Assembly (NCBI GenBank): GCA_963828185.1
Contig: CAWHDV010000002.1
Location: 820,542 to 884,541 of the forward strand
Source: Rhodoblastus sp963828185
Lineage (GTDB): Bacteria; Pseudomonadota; Alphaproteobacteria; Rhizobiales; Beijerinckiaceae
Direction: 5' to 3'
DNA: 64,000 nucleotides
The notes under the pieces were generated by a model that was given only the letters and a program-made list of their open reading frames with translations, was not told the origin of the DNA and searched no databases. This document shows positions 35,810 through 44,879 of the stretch, in pieces (the stretch's first letter is position 1; each line of letters begins with the position of its first letter). Made by a program: the position numbers and the translations under genes.

Positions 35810-36406
35810 TCACGCGGAGCCTTTTTCGCCGCCGGTCGGGTCGATCCAGCCGATATTGCCGTCGAGCCGACGATAGATCACATTGACCCGCCCCGTGGAG
35901 GCATGGCGGAAAGTCAGCACCGGAGCGCCGGTCAGGTCGAGCTCCAGCACGGCGGCGGAGACCGAAAACTGCTGCAGCAGCTTGTCGGATTCGGCGATGA
36001 CCGCCGGCTTGAATTCATGTTCCGACGGCGCCTCCTCGACCTCGTCGAGCGCGCCGAGCACGGTGTAGCGGATCGGCTCGCCGGCGACCGCGCCATTGTC
36101 GCGCTGCGCCGCGCTGCGATCCTTGAGCTTGCGCTTGTAACGGCGCAAGCGGCTTTCGATGCGCGCCGCCGTCTGGTCGAAGCTGGCGTAGACTTCCTGC
36201 GCGCGGCCTTCCGCTTGCAGGGTGACGCCGGAGGCGAGATGCAGCGTGCAGTCGGTGCGATAGCCGGAGCCTTCCGGCTCGATCGTGACGTGACCGGCGA
36301 CGGAACCGTCGAAATATTTGCCGGTCGCCGCATTCAGGCGGTCGGACACATGGGTGCGCAGAGCCTCGCCGATATTGATGTTCTTGCCAGAGATACGCAG
36401 GGCCAT
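35810..36406 (-). CDS. hpf: Ribosome hibernation promoting factor, long form
   Basis: 198 residues from ATG 36406 ('MALRISGKNINIGEALRTHV'); an upstream extension is open to 36562 but has no support. Residues 1-100 are the S30AE/YfiA fold. The C-terminal part (FRHASTGRVNVIYRRLDGNIGWIDP) is the dimerisation domain of long HPF, which joins two 70S ribosomes into inactive 100S dimers in stationary phase. It lies between rpoN and ptsN. Confidence 0.95.
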   Translation of the reverse strand: MALRISGKNINIGEALRTHVSDRLNAATGKYFDGSVAGHVTIEPEGSGYRTDCTLHLASGVTLQAEGRAQEVYASFDQTAARIESRLRRYKRKLKDRSAAQRDNGAVAGEPIRYTVLGALDEVEEAPSEHEFKPAVIAESDKLLQQFSVSAAVLELDLTGAPVLTFRHASTGRVNVIYRRLDGNIGWIDPTGGEKGSA

Positions 36407-36578
36407 TGATGTGTTCCAATTGTTGCAAGACGCCGCGGGCGCGGGTTCCCGCCCAATTGCCGCCAGGTCCTCGACGCCGGCAACCGTGCAGTCGAGGCCG
36501 GAGCCGGGAGGCCGGACCCGGACGTCTGTCCAACGGTTAGAAGCCTCCGGCGCCGAAGTCAATGGCGCCCGGCCGCCC

Positions 36579-38153
36579 TCACGCCAGCCGCGCCGCGAGG
36601 CTCGGCCTGTCCGATTGTTTCTCGCGCCGTCTTTCGACGGAAGACGGGATTTTCAGGCTTTCGCGGTATTTCGCCACCGTGCGCCGGGCGATGTCGATTT
36701 TTTGCGCCTTGAGCTTTTCGACAATCGCGTCGTCGGAAAGCACGGCGCCGGGCGCCTCGGCGTCGATCATCTGCTTGATTTTAAAGCGGACAGCCTCCGC
36801 GGAATGGGCGTCGCCGCCGCCATGCGCGGCAATCGAGGCGGTGAAGAAATATTTCAGCTCGAACAGGCCGCGCGGGGTCGCCATGTATTTGTTGGAGGTC
36901 ACCCGCGAAACCGTCGATTCGTGCAGCCCCACGGCGTCAGCTATGTTCTTCAGGTTCAGCGGCCGCAAATGCTCGACCCCCTCGGCGAGAAAGGCGTCCT
37001 GGCGGCGCACGATTTCGGTGGAAACCTTCAGAATCGTGCGGGCGCGCTGCTCCAGGCTCTTGGTCAGCCAATTGGCGGTCTGCAGGCATTGCGACAAAAA
37101 CGTCTTGTCCTCGTCGGCGACGCCCTTGCGCGAGACCGTGGCGGCGTAGGTCTGGTTGACCAGCACGCGCGGCAGCGCCCCCGAATTCAGTTCGATCAGC
37201 CAGGAGCCGTCGCGCGCCGCGCGAACGATCACATCCGGCGCCACCGGCTGCACGATCGAGCCGCCAAAGGCGCGTCCGGGCTTCGGGTCGAGCCGCCGGA
37301 TCTCGGCGAACATGTCGGTCAGGTCCTCGTCGTCGACGCCGCAGATTTTTCTCAAGGCGGCAAAGTCGCGCCTGGCGACCAGCGGCAGGTTGGCGACCAT
37401 CGCTTGCATCGCCGGGTCGAAGCGATCGAGTTCGCGCAATTGCAACGCCAGGCATTCGGCCAGATCGCGCGCGCCGATGCCGGTCGGCTCGAAGGTCTGC
37501 ACCAGTTCGATGACCTTTTCCACCCGCTGCGGCGTCGCGCCGAGCCGCTCCGCCAGATCCTCGGCGCTTTCGCGCAGATAGCCGGCTTCGTCGATGGAAT
37601 CGATGATCGCCGCGCCGATCATGCGGGTGAGCGGGTCGCCTGTGGCAACCGCCAGCTGAGCGCCGAGATGGTCGGCGAGCGTCCCCCGTTCGGCGATATA
37701 GTCTTCGATATTGGCGGGTTCGCCGGAAGACTCGCCGCCGCCCGCCCCGGACCAGGCGGTGTCCGACAGGCCGAGCGTCTCCAGCTTGTCCTGCTCGGCG
37801 GCGGGACTGAGTTCGCGCTCGCCGTCAAAGGCGTTTTCAACTTCCGTGCCCAGACTTTCGGCGAGCCCTTGTGGCGAGACGGCGAGATCGGACGAACTCC
37901 AGTCGCCCTCGCCCGGCTCGCTTGACGGCGCCGCCGAAGCCTCGTTCGACTTGGCCAGGGCGTCGATGCCGGTCGCCTTGGGGTCGGGACCTTCCTCGAC
38001 CCGATCGAGAAGCGGATTGCGCTCCAGCTCCTCCTCGACGAAGGCGGCCAGCTCGGCGCCGGAATATTGCAGCAGCTTGATCGCCTGCAGGAGTTGCGGC
38101 GTCATCACCAGGGACTGGCCCTGCCGAAGCAGCATTTTGGCGGACAATGCCAT
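36579..38153 (-). CDS. rpoN: RNA polymerase sigma-54 factor
   Basis: 524 residues. The N-terminal Gln-rich region I 'GQSLVMTPQLLQAIKLLQ' binds activator-dependent core and promoter. A long acidic region II follows, then the core-binding region. The C-terminal RpoN box, Ala-Arg-Arg-Thr-Val-Ala-Lys-Tyr-Arg-Glu, is intact. It drives nitrogen, motility and other activator-dependent genes. Located in the lptB-rpoN-hpf order. Confidence 0.97.
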   Translation of the reverse strand: MALSAKMLLRQGQSLVMTPQLLQAIKLLQYSGAELAAFVEEELERNPLLDRVEEGPDPKATGIDALAKSNEASAAPSSEPGEGDWSSSDLAVSPQGLAESLGTEVENAFDGERELSPAAEQDKLETLGLSDTAWSGAGGGESSGEPANIEDYIAERGTLADHLGAQLAVATGDPLTRMIGAAIIDSIDEAGYLRESAEDLAERLGATPQRVEKVIELVQTFEPTGIGARDLAECLALQLRELDRFDPAMQAMVANLPLVARRDFAALRKICGVDDEDLTDMFAEIRRLDPKPGRAFGGSIVQPVAPDVIVRAARDGSWLIELNSGALPRVLVNQTYAATVSRKGVADEDKTFLSQCLQTANWLTKSLEQRARTILKVSTEIVRRQDAFLAEGVEHLRPLNLKNIADAVGLHESTVSRVTSNKYMATPRGLFELKYFFTASIAAHGGGDAHSAEAVRFKIKQMIDAEAPGAVLSDDAIVEKLKAQKIDIARRTVAKYRESLKIPSSVERRREKQSDRPSLAARLA

Positions 38154-38302
38154 TTACGACCCACAAACCGACCTGCCGCCCATTCGGCGGCCTGTTTCTT
38201 GCATACACCATTTTGTCGTTGACGGCCATAAAAAATCCCCGCCGTCACGCAGGTTTGGCGACGACAGGGTTAACGGCGCGCAGGCGTCCCGGACGACGAC
38301 TC

Positions 38303-38374
38303 CCTGCATCCTGAAGTCGTCCTGCATCCTGAAGTCGTCCTACATCCTGAAGTCTTCCTACATCCTGAAGTCTT
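38303..38374. repeat. 18-bp tandem repeats copying the end of lptB
   Basis: Four units of 18 bases (38303-38320, 38321-38338, 38339-38356, 38357-38374) have the core CCTACATCCTGAAGTCTT or close variants. The last unit contains the lptB stop and final codons. The third also has a stop in register; the first two have a base change that removes it. Confidence 0.9.
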
Positions 38375-39074
38375 GGCCAAGATAAAAGCGGCGCACGTCC
38401 GGGTTGGCGACGATCGCGTCCGGAGCGCCCTCGGTCAGCACGTGGCCGGAATGGATGATGTAGGCGCGGTCGATCAGCCCGAGCGTCTCGCGGACGTTAT
38501 GGTCGGTGATCAGCACGCCGATGCCACGGCCCTTGAGATGCTGGACGAGGTTCTGAATGTCGCCGACCGCGATCGGGTCGATGCCGGCGAAAGGCTCGTC
38601 GAGCAACATGAAGGAAGGGTTGCTGGCCAGCGCGCGGGCGATCTCGCAGCGCCGCCTCTCGCCGCCGGACAGGGCGATGGAGGGCGACTTGCGCAGACGC
38701 TTGATGTCGAATTCGTCGAGCAGCGATTCGAGATGCTCGGCGCGGCGGTCGCGATCCGGCTCGGCGATCTCGAGAACGGCGCGAATATTCTCCTCGACGC
38801 TCAAGCCGCGAAAGATCGAGGCCTCCTGCGGCAGGTAGCCGATGCCGAGTCGCGCGCGGCGATACATGGGCAGGCCGGTCACGTCGTGCCCGTCGAGTTC
38901 GATCATGCCCTTGTCGGGCTTGACCAGGCCGGTGATCATGTAGAAGACCGTGGTCTTGCCGGCGCCATTGGGTCCGAGCAGGCCGACGGCCTCGCCGCGC
39001 CGCACATTGAGGCTTACGTCCTCCACCACCCGGCGGGCCTTGTATGATTTTCCCAGATGGTGAACGTTGAGCAT
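38358..39074 (-). CDS. lptB: LPS export ABC transporter ATP-binding protein
   Basis: 238 residues. Walker A 'LLGPNGAGKTTVFYMITG', signature 'LSGGERRRCEIARALA', Walker B 'MLLDEPFAGIDP' and the switch His in 'VLITDHNVRETL'. LptB powers the inner-membrane LptFG complex that lifts LPS towards LptC and LptA. The C-terminus 'YLGQDFRM' ends in a unit of an 18-base tandem repeat. It follows lptA with 77 bases between. Confidence 0.96.
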   Translation of the reverse strand: MLNVHHLGKSYKARRVVEDVSLNVRRGEAVGLLGPNGAGKTTVFYMITGLVKPDKGMIELDGHDVTGLPMYRRARLGIGYLPQEASIFRGLSVEENIRAVLEIAEPDRDRRAEHLESLLDEFDIKRLRKSPSIALSGGERRRCEIARALASNPSFMLLDEPFAGIDPIAVGDIQNLVQHLKGRGIGVLITDHNVRETLGLIDRAYIIHSGHVLTEGAPDAIVANPDVRRFYLGQDFRM

Positions 39075-39151
39075 GCCGTCGCCGATCGATCCCTTGTTCG
39101 TGCCGGCCGCGACAGGTCGCGGCCGATGAATTTTTCGCGCTGGTCCGGCGG

Positions 39152-39868
39152 TCAGCGGTCGCCCGCGTTTTTCGCGGCGGGCTTGGGCCCGGCCGGCTTG
39201 GGCGCGGCCGGCTTGGCGTTCTGGTCGCCCGGAATGATCAGGCTGCGCACGCGCCCGCTGGAGGAGACGACGGCCTGGCCGCTCGTCAGGTCATAGACCA
39301 GCTTGTCGCCGCGCGTCACATTCTCGCCTTGGGACAAGGCGACATGGCCGATCAGGTAGAACTTGTTCTCCGGCTTGTCGTAGACCAAAGCGTCGCCGGT
39401 GCCCACCTGATCTTTCTGCGTGATGGCGATCGGCCCCTTGCCTTCCATGCGCCGGACCTGCGACCCGCCCGGCCCGGTGCTCGCGGCGCCGCCAGCGCTG
39501 CTTGTGGCGGCCGCGCCGCCCTTCTTTTCCAGCAAAATGGTGAGGACGGTGGCGTTGAGGCGCGAGTCGCCCTGCACCGCCACGACATTGCCGGTGTAGA
39601 TGAGCTTCTGCTGCTTGTCGAAATAATCGAGCTTGTCGGCGGCGATGTTGATCGGCTCGTGGCTGTCGGAGCCCGGCAGCAACGACGGCCCCTGGGCGGC
39701 GGCGGGCGCGGTCGCCGGCGCCGCCACTGCGGCTTGCGGCTTTTTCGTCGCCCTCTTGCGATGCGCCGGCTGCGCCAGGGCTGCGGCGGAGAAGCCGGTC
39801 ATGCCGGCGCAGACCAAGGTCAAGGCCAGCGCTGCGGGTGCGAACAAACGTGACAAGGCGCGCTCCAA
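39152..39868 (-). CDS. lptA: LPS export periplasmic bridge protein
   Basis: 238 residues. An N-terminal signal peptide ('LALTLVCAGMTGFSAAALAQPA') leads to a periplasmic protein with OstA-like jellyroll: 'NIAADKLDYFDKQQKLIYTGNVVAVQGDSRLNATVLTILLEK' and 'NKFYLIGHVALSQGENVTRGDKLVYDLTSGQAVV'. The C-terminal tail is Pro/Lys/Ala-rich, as in many alphaproteobacterial copies. It carries LPS from LptC to LptDE. Start is three bases past the lptC stop. Confidence 0.92.
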   Translation of the reverse strand: MERALSRLFAPAALALTLVCAGMTGFSAAALAQPAHRKRATKKPQAAVAAPATAPAAAQGPSLLPGSDSHEPINIAADKLDYFDKQQKLIYTGNVVAVQGDSRLNATVLTILLEKKGGAAATSSAGGAASTGPGGSQVRRMEGKGPIAITQKDQVGTGDALVYDKPENKFYLIGHVALSQGENVTRGDKLVYDLTSGQAVVSSSGRVRSLIIPGDQNAKPAAPKPAGPKPAAKNAGDR

Positions 39869-39871
39869 TTT

Positions 39872-40567
39872 TCAGTTGTCGTTGCGCAGCGCCGTGGCCG
39901 CTCCGTTGTCCGCCGCCTGCTTGAACTGCGACTGGACATTGCCGATGAAGGTGATCTGGGCGCCGTTGTCGGCCATGGTCATCTTGTTCGAACTGACCCA
40001 GCCGCCGTCGAAAGTCAGGCGCACCGGGTCTTTTGAGCTGAGGGCGCTGGTTTTGAAATTCATCGAGGCCGTTTGCATCGTCAGGTCGAAATTGACGCCC
40101 TTGATGCGGACATTGCCGCTCAGGTCGAGCGACTGGGTGACCGAATCGTAGAGGCCGTGGTCGCCCAGCACGCGGGTCTCGCCGTCATCGGACAAATGCA
40201 GTCGGGCGTCGAGACGGGTGAGATCGGTGCGGTTGGGATTATGCGGGTTCTGCACGCCCGTATCGGCGGTGACCTCGTAGGGGCGCCCGTCCCGGCGCAC
40301 GCCGGTCAGCTTGGGATGCTCCATCGTCACCTTGTCGCCGCTGATGCCGATGCTCGAGAGCGAGAAATGCGCGTCGCCGACGTCAATCGTGCGAAAATAG
40401 GAAAACCACACCACGCCGACGCTCAAAAGCGCCGCGCCGCCGAGAATCAGCCGCCGCAGCCATTTGACGCGGGCGCTGTGCCTGGCGGCCGACCTGAAGG
40501 CGCGGCTGCGGCCGGGAACGGCGCGCGAAAACCTGGCCTGGGACGGGTCATCGCCGTCAGCCCGCAT
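39872..40567 (-). CDS. lptC: LPS export inner-membrane protein LptC
   Basis: 231 residues from ATG 40567. Residues about 36-56 ('RLILGGAALLSVGVVWFSYF') form the single membrane anchor. 'FSLSSIGISGDKVTMEHPKLTGVRRDGRPYEVTADTG', 'NPHNPNRTDLTRLDARLHLSDDG' and the later block follow the LptC/DUF1239 pattern. The start is ambiguous because a 21-base tandem repeat upstream places in-frame ATGs at 40567, 40588 and 40609, each with an AAGGCG upstream. Longer starts would add Met-Gln-Ala-Gln-Gly-Ala-Leu repeats. I choose 40567 as the one closest to the family's usual start. Confidence 0.9.
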   Translation of the reverse strand: MRADGDDPSQARFSRAVPGRSRAFRSAARHSARVKWLRRLILGGAALLSVGVVWFSYFRTIDVGDAHFSLSSIGISGDKVTMEHPKLTGVRRDGRPYEVTADTGVQNPHNPNRTDLTRLDARLHLSDDGETRVLGDHGLYDSVTQSLDLSGNVRIKGVNFDLTMQTASMNFKTSALSSKDPVRLTFDGGWVSSNKMTMADNGAQITFIGNVQSQFKQAADNGAATALRNDN

Positions 40568-40627
40568 GAGTGCGCCTTGCGCCTGCATGAGTGCGCCTTG
40601 CGCCTGCATGAGTCCGCCTTGCGCCAG
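40565..40627. repeat. 21-bp tandem repeats at the lptC start region
   Basis: Three units of 21 bases (40565-40585, 40586-40606, 40607-40627) contain an ATG in frame with lptC and an AAGGCG about 11 bases upstream of it. The third unit differs slightly. Confidence 0.9.
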
Positions 40628-40822
40628 GGAGCGGCCCGCATCCATCAAAGCTGCCCTTTGCCAGGTCCACTATCTTTCCTTACCAAGAGACGGGGACGTG
40701 TGTCGTGCGAAACCATACGACGCGAAACCTTCCGCAATTCTGCTCGCCTCCGCCCGTTCCTCGCGCCGAGCGCAAGCCGAGCCGGGACATAATGCCATAC
40801 AGCGGCAAAAAAACGGCCGCCG

Positions 40823-41437
40823 TCAGATATGCGCGAAAATATCCGTTTCCGGCCAGCCCAGCAAATCGAGCTCCGCTCGGGTCGGCAGGAAGGCGAAACA
40901 TTCGTCCGCGACATGGACGCGGTTTTCGCGCGCCAGCATGACGTCGAGCTTTTGCCGCAGGGCGTGCAAATGCAGGACGTCGGAGGCGGCGTAGGCGAGC
41001 TGCGGCTCGCTCAGCGTCTCCGCCCCCCAGTCGGAGGATTGCTGCTGCTTGGAGATTTCGACGCCGAGCAATTCCCGCACCAGGTCTTTCAGTCCGTGGC
41101 GGTCGGTATAGGTGCGGGTCAGTTTCGAGGCGATCTTGGTGCAATAGACCGGGCTGACGCGGACGCCGAAGGTCTTTTGCAGGATAGCCAGGTCGAACCG
41201 GGCGAAATGAAAGATTTTGGTGACCTTGGGATCGGCGAGCAGCCGGGCCAGGTTCGGCGCCGCCGTCTGACCCCGCGCGATCTGCACCAGATCGGCGTCG
41301 CCGTCACCGGTCGAAATCTGCACGAGGCAAAGCCGGTCGCGATGCGGATTGAGGCCAAGCGTTTCGGTATCGATGGCGACGCTGTCGCCGGGGCGGTAAT
41401 CGTCGGGGAGGTCGCCCCGGTGCAAACGAATGGTCAT
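40823..41437 (-). CDS. nrnC: NrnC-type 3'-5' exoribonuclease
   Basis: 204 residues from ATG 41437 ('MTIRLHRGDLPDDY'), starting close to the known NrnC length. It is a DEDDy exonuclease: Asp23 and Glu25 in 'DTETLGL', 'KIFHFARFDLAIL' for motif II, and 'YAASDVLHLHALR' for motif III. NrnC degrades very short RNAs (nanoRNA, diribonucleotides) in alphaproteobacteria that lack Orn. It lies between lptC and arfB on the minus strand. Confidence 0.88.
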   Translation of the reverse strand: MTIRLHRGDLPDDYRPGDSVAIDTETLGLNPHRDRLCLVQISTGDGDADLVQIARGQTAAPNLARLLADPKVTKIFHFARFDLAILQKTFGVRVSPVYCTKIASKLTRTYTDRHGLKDLVRELLGVEISKQQQSSDWGAETLSEPQLAYAASDVLHLHALRQKLDVMLARENRVHVADECFAFLPTRAELDLLGWPETDIFAHI

Positions 41438-41529
41438 GATTTTTCCCGTGAACTCGGGCCTTGGCGTATCACCGGCGCGGCGCGGCGGCAAGCGCCCGTC
41501 TCCTTCAGCTCGCTGGTCGAAAAAGCCCT

Positions 41530-41952
41530 TTAGTCCTCGGTCGGCCTGCCGCGGAAGGTCTTGACGGCGCCGCGCTGCTTCTTGCCGTCGAGCCGCCGGA
41601 GCTTCGAGGCGAACGTCGGCCGCGTGGCGCGGCGCGGCGGCGCAGGCGGCCGGGCCGCTTCGCGGATCAGCTCCAGGAGCTTTTCCAGCGCATCGGCGCG
41701 GTTTCGCTCCTGGGTGCGAAACCGCCGCGCCGCGATGACGATCTCGCCATTGTTCGCCAAGCGCTTTCCAGCCAGAACAATCAGCCTTTCGCGCACCGGC
41801 TCGGGCAAATTCGGCGAATTGCGGACATTGAAGCGCAGTTGGACCGCGGTCTCGACTTTTTGTACATTCTGGCCGCCGGGACCGGAGGCGCGGATGAAAT
41901 CCTCGTGCAATTCCGATTCATCCAGCGCGATTTTGCGCGTCACCTCGATCAT
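41530..41952 (-). CDS. arfB: Alternative ribosome-rescue factor ArfB
   Basis: 140 residues. The GGQ motif (Gly26-Gly27-Gln28, 'RASGPGGQNVQKVETAVQLRF') hydrolyses peptidyl-tRNA on stalled ribosomes. The C-terminal tail is Arg/Lys-rich ('ATRPTFASKLRRLDGKKQRGAVKTFRGR'), which in ArfB enters the mRNA channel. ArfB backs up trans-translation. Confidence 0.93.
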   Translation of the reverse strand: MIEVTRKIALDESELHEDFIRASGPGGQNVQKVETAVQLRFNVRNSPNLPEPVRERLIVLAGKRLANNGEIVIAARRFRTQERNRADALEKLLELIREAARPPAPPRRATRPTFASKLRRLDGKKQRGAVKTFRGRPTED

Positions 41953-42109
41953 CCCGCTCCCCGCCTAAAACCGACGCTCGTGAAATAACGGCTTTCGGCT
42001 CGATTTACGCGCGGGTGTTGCCGATTGTCCACAGTCGCGCGTCAAACTTTGGTTAAGATGACACCTGAACGATCCGGAGTCTTTTTTCGAGCTTGAGTTT
42101 TTCAAGGCC

Positions 42110-43306
42110 ATGACCAGCAGCAACGCCGACCAAGCCGCCGCCGACGCCGCCGACCTCCTGCTGCGGATCGGCCTTGTCGTGGCTTTCGTGGCCGCGCCGG
42201 TGATGCTTTTGCTCTCGCAACGCTCGATCTTCATCCTGGCGCCGATCGGCGGCGCGCTGATCCTCGCCGGCGGCCTGCTGCTCGCGCCGCGCCCGTCGAC
42301 CCGCGAAATCCTGGGCTTTTTCGCCAGCCGCGCCGGGCTGGCGTCGCTCTTCCTCGGCTTCTGGGCGCTTGTCTCGCTGCTTTGGACGCCCTTTCCGGCG
42401 GAGGCCGCGCCGCGCCTGCTCAAGATCATTTCGACCTTCCTGTGCGTGCTGCCGGTCGCCGCCGCCCTGCCGCAACGCAGCAAGGCCGCCAATCTCTATC
42501 TCCTGCCGCTCGGCGTGGTGCTGGCCGCCTTCGGCGCCATACTCCTCACCACGCCGTTCTCGTCCGATGCGGACGTGGTCACGGACAATTCTACTTTGTC
42601 GAGCGCCGTGGAGGCCATGCTGCTGCTGCTATGGCCGGCGCTTGCGGCGGCGGCGCTGCGCAATCGGACCACGCTCGCGGTGAGTCTCGCCATTGTCGTG
42701 CTGGCGGCGGCGATCGCCGCTCACGTGCCGGCGGCTCTGGCGGCGACGGCGCTGGCGGCGCTGGTCTTTGCCGCTGGCGGCGCCGCGCCCGGCCGGACGG
42801 GACGCTGGGTCGGCGCATTGGCGGCCGCCAGTTTCATCTTCGCCCCGATCCTGCCGCTGCTGTTCGGCCCGTTCATCGACGCCGGGGCGCCTTCGGCCCT
42901 TCTCGGCCTGAAGATCTGGAACGGCATGATCGAGCAGGATGGCCGGCGCATCATCACCGGGCACGGCTTCAATTTTGTCGGCTCGGGCGCCTGGCGCGGC
43001 TACCTGCAAGCGCAGGCGCCGCATTCGATCCTGTTCGAAGTCTGGACCGATCTTGGATTGATCGGCGCGCTCGGCGGCGCCGCGCTGATCTATCTGTGCT
43101 ACGAACAAGCAGCCGCGCAATCGCCGCGCCTCGCGCCCTATTGGCTCGGCGGCCTGACGTTCGTCGCCGGCATGGGCGTTTTCGGCGGCGCCACGTTGCA
43201 GTTGTGGTGGATCACCGCCCTGACGCTGGCGCTGGCCGCGCTGGCCCTCGCCACGCGCGGCGATTACAAGACAGCCAGGCCGACGGCGCCGAAAATGCTG
43301 GTTTGA
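42110..43306 (+). CDS. O-antigen ligase-like polytopic membrane protein
   Basis: 398 residues with about ten to twelve hydrophobic segments. The order resembles Wzy_C/WaaL-type proteins: a hydrophilic stretch 'LGLKIWNGMIEQDGRRIITGHGFNFVGSGAWRGYLQAQAPHSILFEVWTDLGLIGALG' between late membrane helices, containing the conserved His and Arg of the periplasmic loop ('APHS'). Members ligate O antigen or polymerise surface sugars. Function is inferred from fold only. It stands alone, divergent from arfB. Confidence 0.75.
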   Translation: MTSSNADQAAADAADLLLRIGLVVAFVAAPVMLLLSQRSIFILAPIGGALILAGGLLLAPRPSTREILGFFASRAGLASLFLGFWALVSLLWTPFPAEAAPRLLKIISTFLCVLPVAAALPQRSKAANLYLLPLGVVLAAFGAILLTTPFSSDADVVTDNSTLSSAVEAMLLLLWPALAAAALRNRTTLAVSLAIVVLAAAIAAHVPAALAATALAALVFAAGGAAPGRTGRWVGALAAASFIFAPILPLLFGPFIDAGAPSALLGLKIWNGMIEQDGRRIITGHGFNFVGSGAWRGYLQAQAPHSILFEVWTDLGLIGALGGAALIYLCYEQAAAQSPRLAPYWLGGLTFVAGMGVFGGATLQLWWITALTLALAALALATRGDYKTARPTAPKMLV

Positions 43307-43331
43307 ATTTTTTCTCAAACGCGCGGCCTGC

Positions 43332-44012
43332 TCAGGGCCGCACGTAGGCGAGGACGCTGCGCGCGCTGAAGTTGGAATATTTCACCCGTCGGCCCTGATT
43401 GCCCCCAAGGCCGATGACGCCGCGGCCGCCCCATCCGGCGAAGATCGTCACATGATGGCGCATGACCACGAGATCGCCCGGGCGCGGATTGGCGACGCGA
43501 TGGCCGAGCCTCAACGCATCTATGGCGCGACGTGAATTATTGGCGAGCCGATAGCCAGCCTGGCGCATCCAGACATTGACCGCGTCGCGGCACCAGGGGC
43601 CGGCATGGCGGGTGAAATTGCCGCGACCGAGATAACGCTTGGCCACGGCAAGGAGCGGATGCAGTTCGAGCGGCCGGTTTTCCGGGCGGATTTCGCTGAT
43701 GCGGGGAGCAATGTCCGAAGGGCCGCGCTTGAAATGGCGGACGGCGGCAAACAGGCGGCGCTCGTGATGGCGCCAGCGCCAGTGCGCAAACCAGCGCCCA
43801 TGCCGGTGGCGCCGGCCCAAAACGTAATGGCGACGCCCGCGCCGGCCGAGGTGACGACGCGGGGAAATGGCTTGCGCTGCGGACGCCATGAACAGTCCGC
43901 CTCCATATCCGGCCGCCTTCAAATCGTCAGCCTGTGCCGAAGCGGCGCCAAAAAGACCGAGCGCCAGTATTGCCGTAAGGATGATTTTTTTTAGCATGTT
44001 GTTGTCCGCCAT
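43332..44012 (-). CDS. CHAP-like cysteine peptidase/amidase, secreted
   Basis: 226 residues. An N-terminal hydrophobic segment (about 9-28) precedes a very Arg/His-rich region (51-98). From about 115 a TIGR02594-like domain follows: catalytic Cys141 in 'AGPWCRDAVNVWM' and His187 in 'MRHHVTIFAGW'. Such CHAP-type enzymes cut peptidoglycan cross-bridges. The Arg/His-rich insert is unusual. Convergent with the O-antigen ligase-like gene, 25 bases apart. Confidence 0.7.
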   Translation of the reverse strand: MADNNMLKKIILTAILALGLFGAASAQADDLKAAGYGGGLFMASAAQAISPRRHLGRRGRRHYVLGRRHRHGRWFAHWRWRHHERRLFAAVRHFKRGPSDIAPRISEIRPENRPLELHPLLAVAKRYLGRGNFTRHAGPWCRDAVNVWMRQAGYRLANNSRRAIDALRLGHRVANPRPGDLVVMRHHVTIFAGWGGRGVIGLGGNQGRRVKYSNFSARSVLAYVRP

Positions 44013-44296
44013 AAATTAGGTTGATGGACGCTTACCTGCCCCGTGATTCGCCGTGCGTGCTGAACAGTTGCTTTGACTTGTCTTGCGTATCGCATTGCAA
44101 TCTCGCTTCCGCGCGAGCGGCTCCTGATCCCTTTCCAGGCGGCGCCACATCGGCTCAAGCACGTCGCGGCTCCAAGCGCCGTGGGGCGCTTTGCTGTTTT
44201 CTTTCACTGCTGTTTGAATTCCGGCGCCGTGAGCGTTTGCAGACAGCCGCATCAGCGGCGCCAACACGCAAACCGCTCAATTAGAGCGGATTCGAT

Positions 44297-44860
44297 TTAA
44301 TCCGGGTCGTATCCCGCGGCAGCAAAGAAATTAGCGCATTCTTGCGGCGTGAAGGCCGGCAGGAGCGCGGCGAATGTCGCCCACAAGCCTTCAACCGTTC
44401 GTTCTGCGGCCTTTCGTAGGAGCGCCTTGAGCTTTGAGAATGCGTTCTCGATCGGATTGAAGTCGGGACTGTAGGGCGGCAGATAGAACAACTGTGCGCC
44501 AGCCGCTTCGATGGCGGCGCGAATGCCGGGGCGCTTGTGGCTGCCGAGATTGTCCATGATCACGATGTCGCCGGGCGAGAGCGTTGGGACCAGCACCTGA
44601 TCGACATAGGCCTGGAACCAGACGCCGTTGATGGGTCCGTCGAGCACCATCGGCGCGGTCATTCCCGTCAATCGCAGAGCGCCAATGAACGTCGTCGTTT
44701 TCCAGTGACCGTGCGGGATGCTGGCGCGTAGCCGCTCGCCTTTTGGTGCGCGTCCGCACTTGCGCGCCATATTGGTCGATGCCCATGTTTCATCAATGAA
44801 CACAAGGCGCTGCGGATCGAAGTCCAGCTGCCCGTCGAACCAATCTTCGCGCCGTTTCAA
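44297..44860 (-). CDS. IS630 transposase, second frame (catalytic part)
   Basis: 187 residues. It carries the DDE catalytic triad: Asp in 'RLVFIDETWAS', Asp in 'IVIMDNLGSHK', Glu in 'YSPDFNPIENAFS'. The upstream part of the transposase (44880-45242) is in the other frame. A -1 shift at the A-run (T8 on the plus strand, 44896-44903) joins them through '...TAHASEQSRPDVLKRREDWFDGQL'. It acts in trans or cis to move the element. Confidence 0.9.
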   Translation of the reverse strand: MKRREDWFDGQLDFDPQRLVFIDETWASTNMARKCGRAPKGERLRASIPHGHWKTTTFIGALRLTGMTAPMVLDGPINGVWFQAYVDQVLVPTLSPGDIVIMDNLGSHKRPGIRAAIEAAGAQLFYLPPYSPDFNPIENAFSKLKALLRKAAERTVEGLWATFAALLPAFTPQECANFFAAAGYDPD

Positions 44861-44879
44861 AACGTCGGGACGGCTCTGC

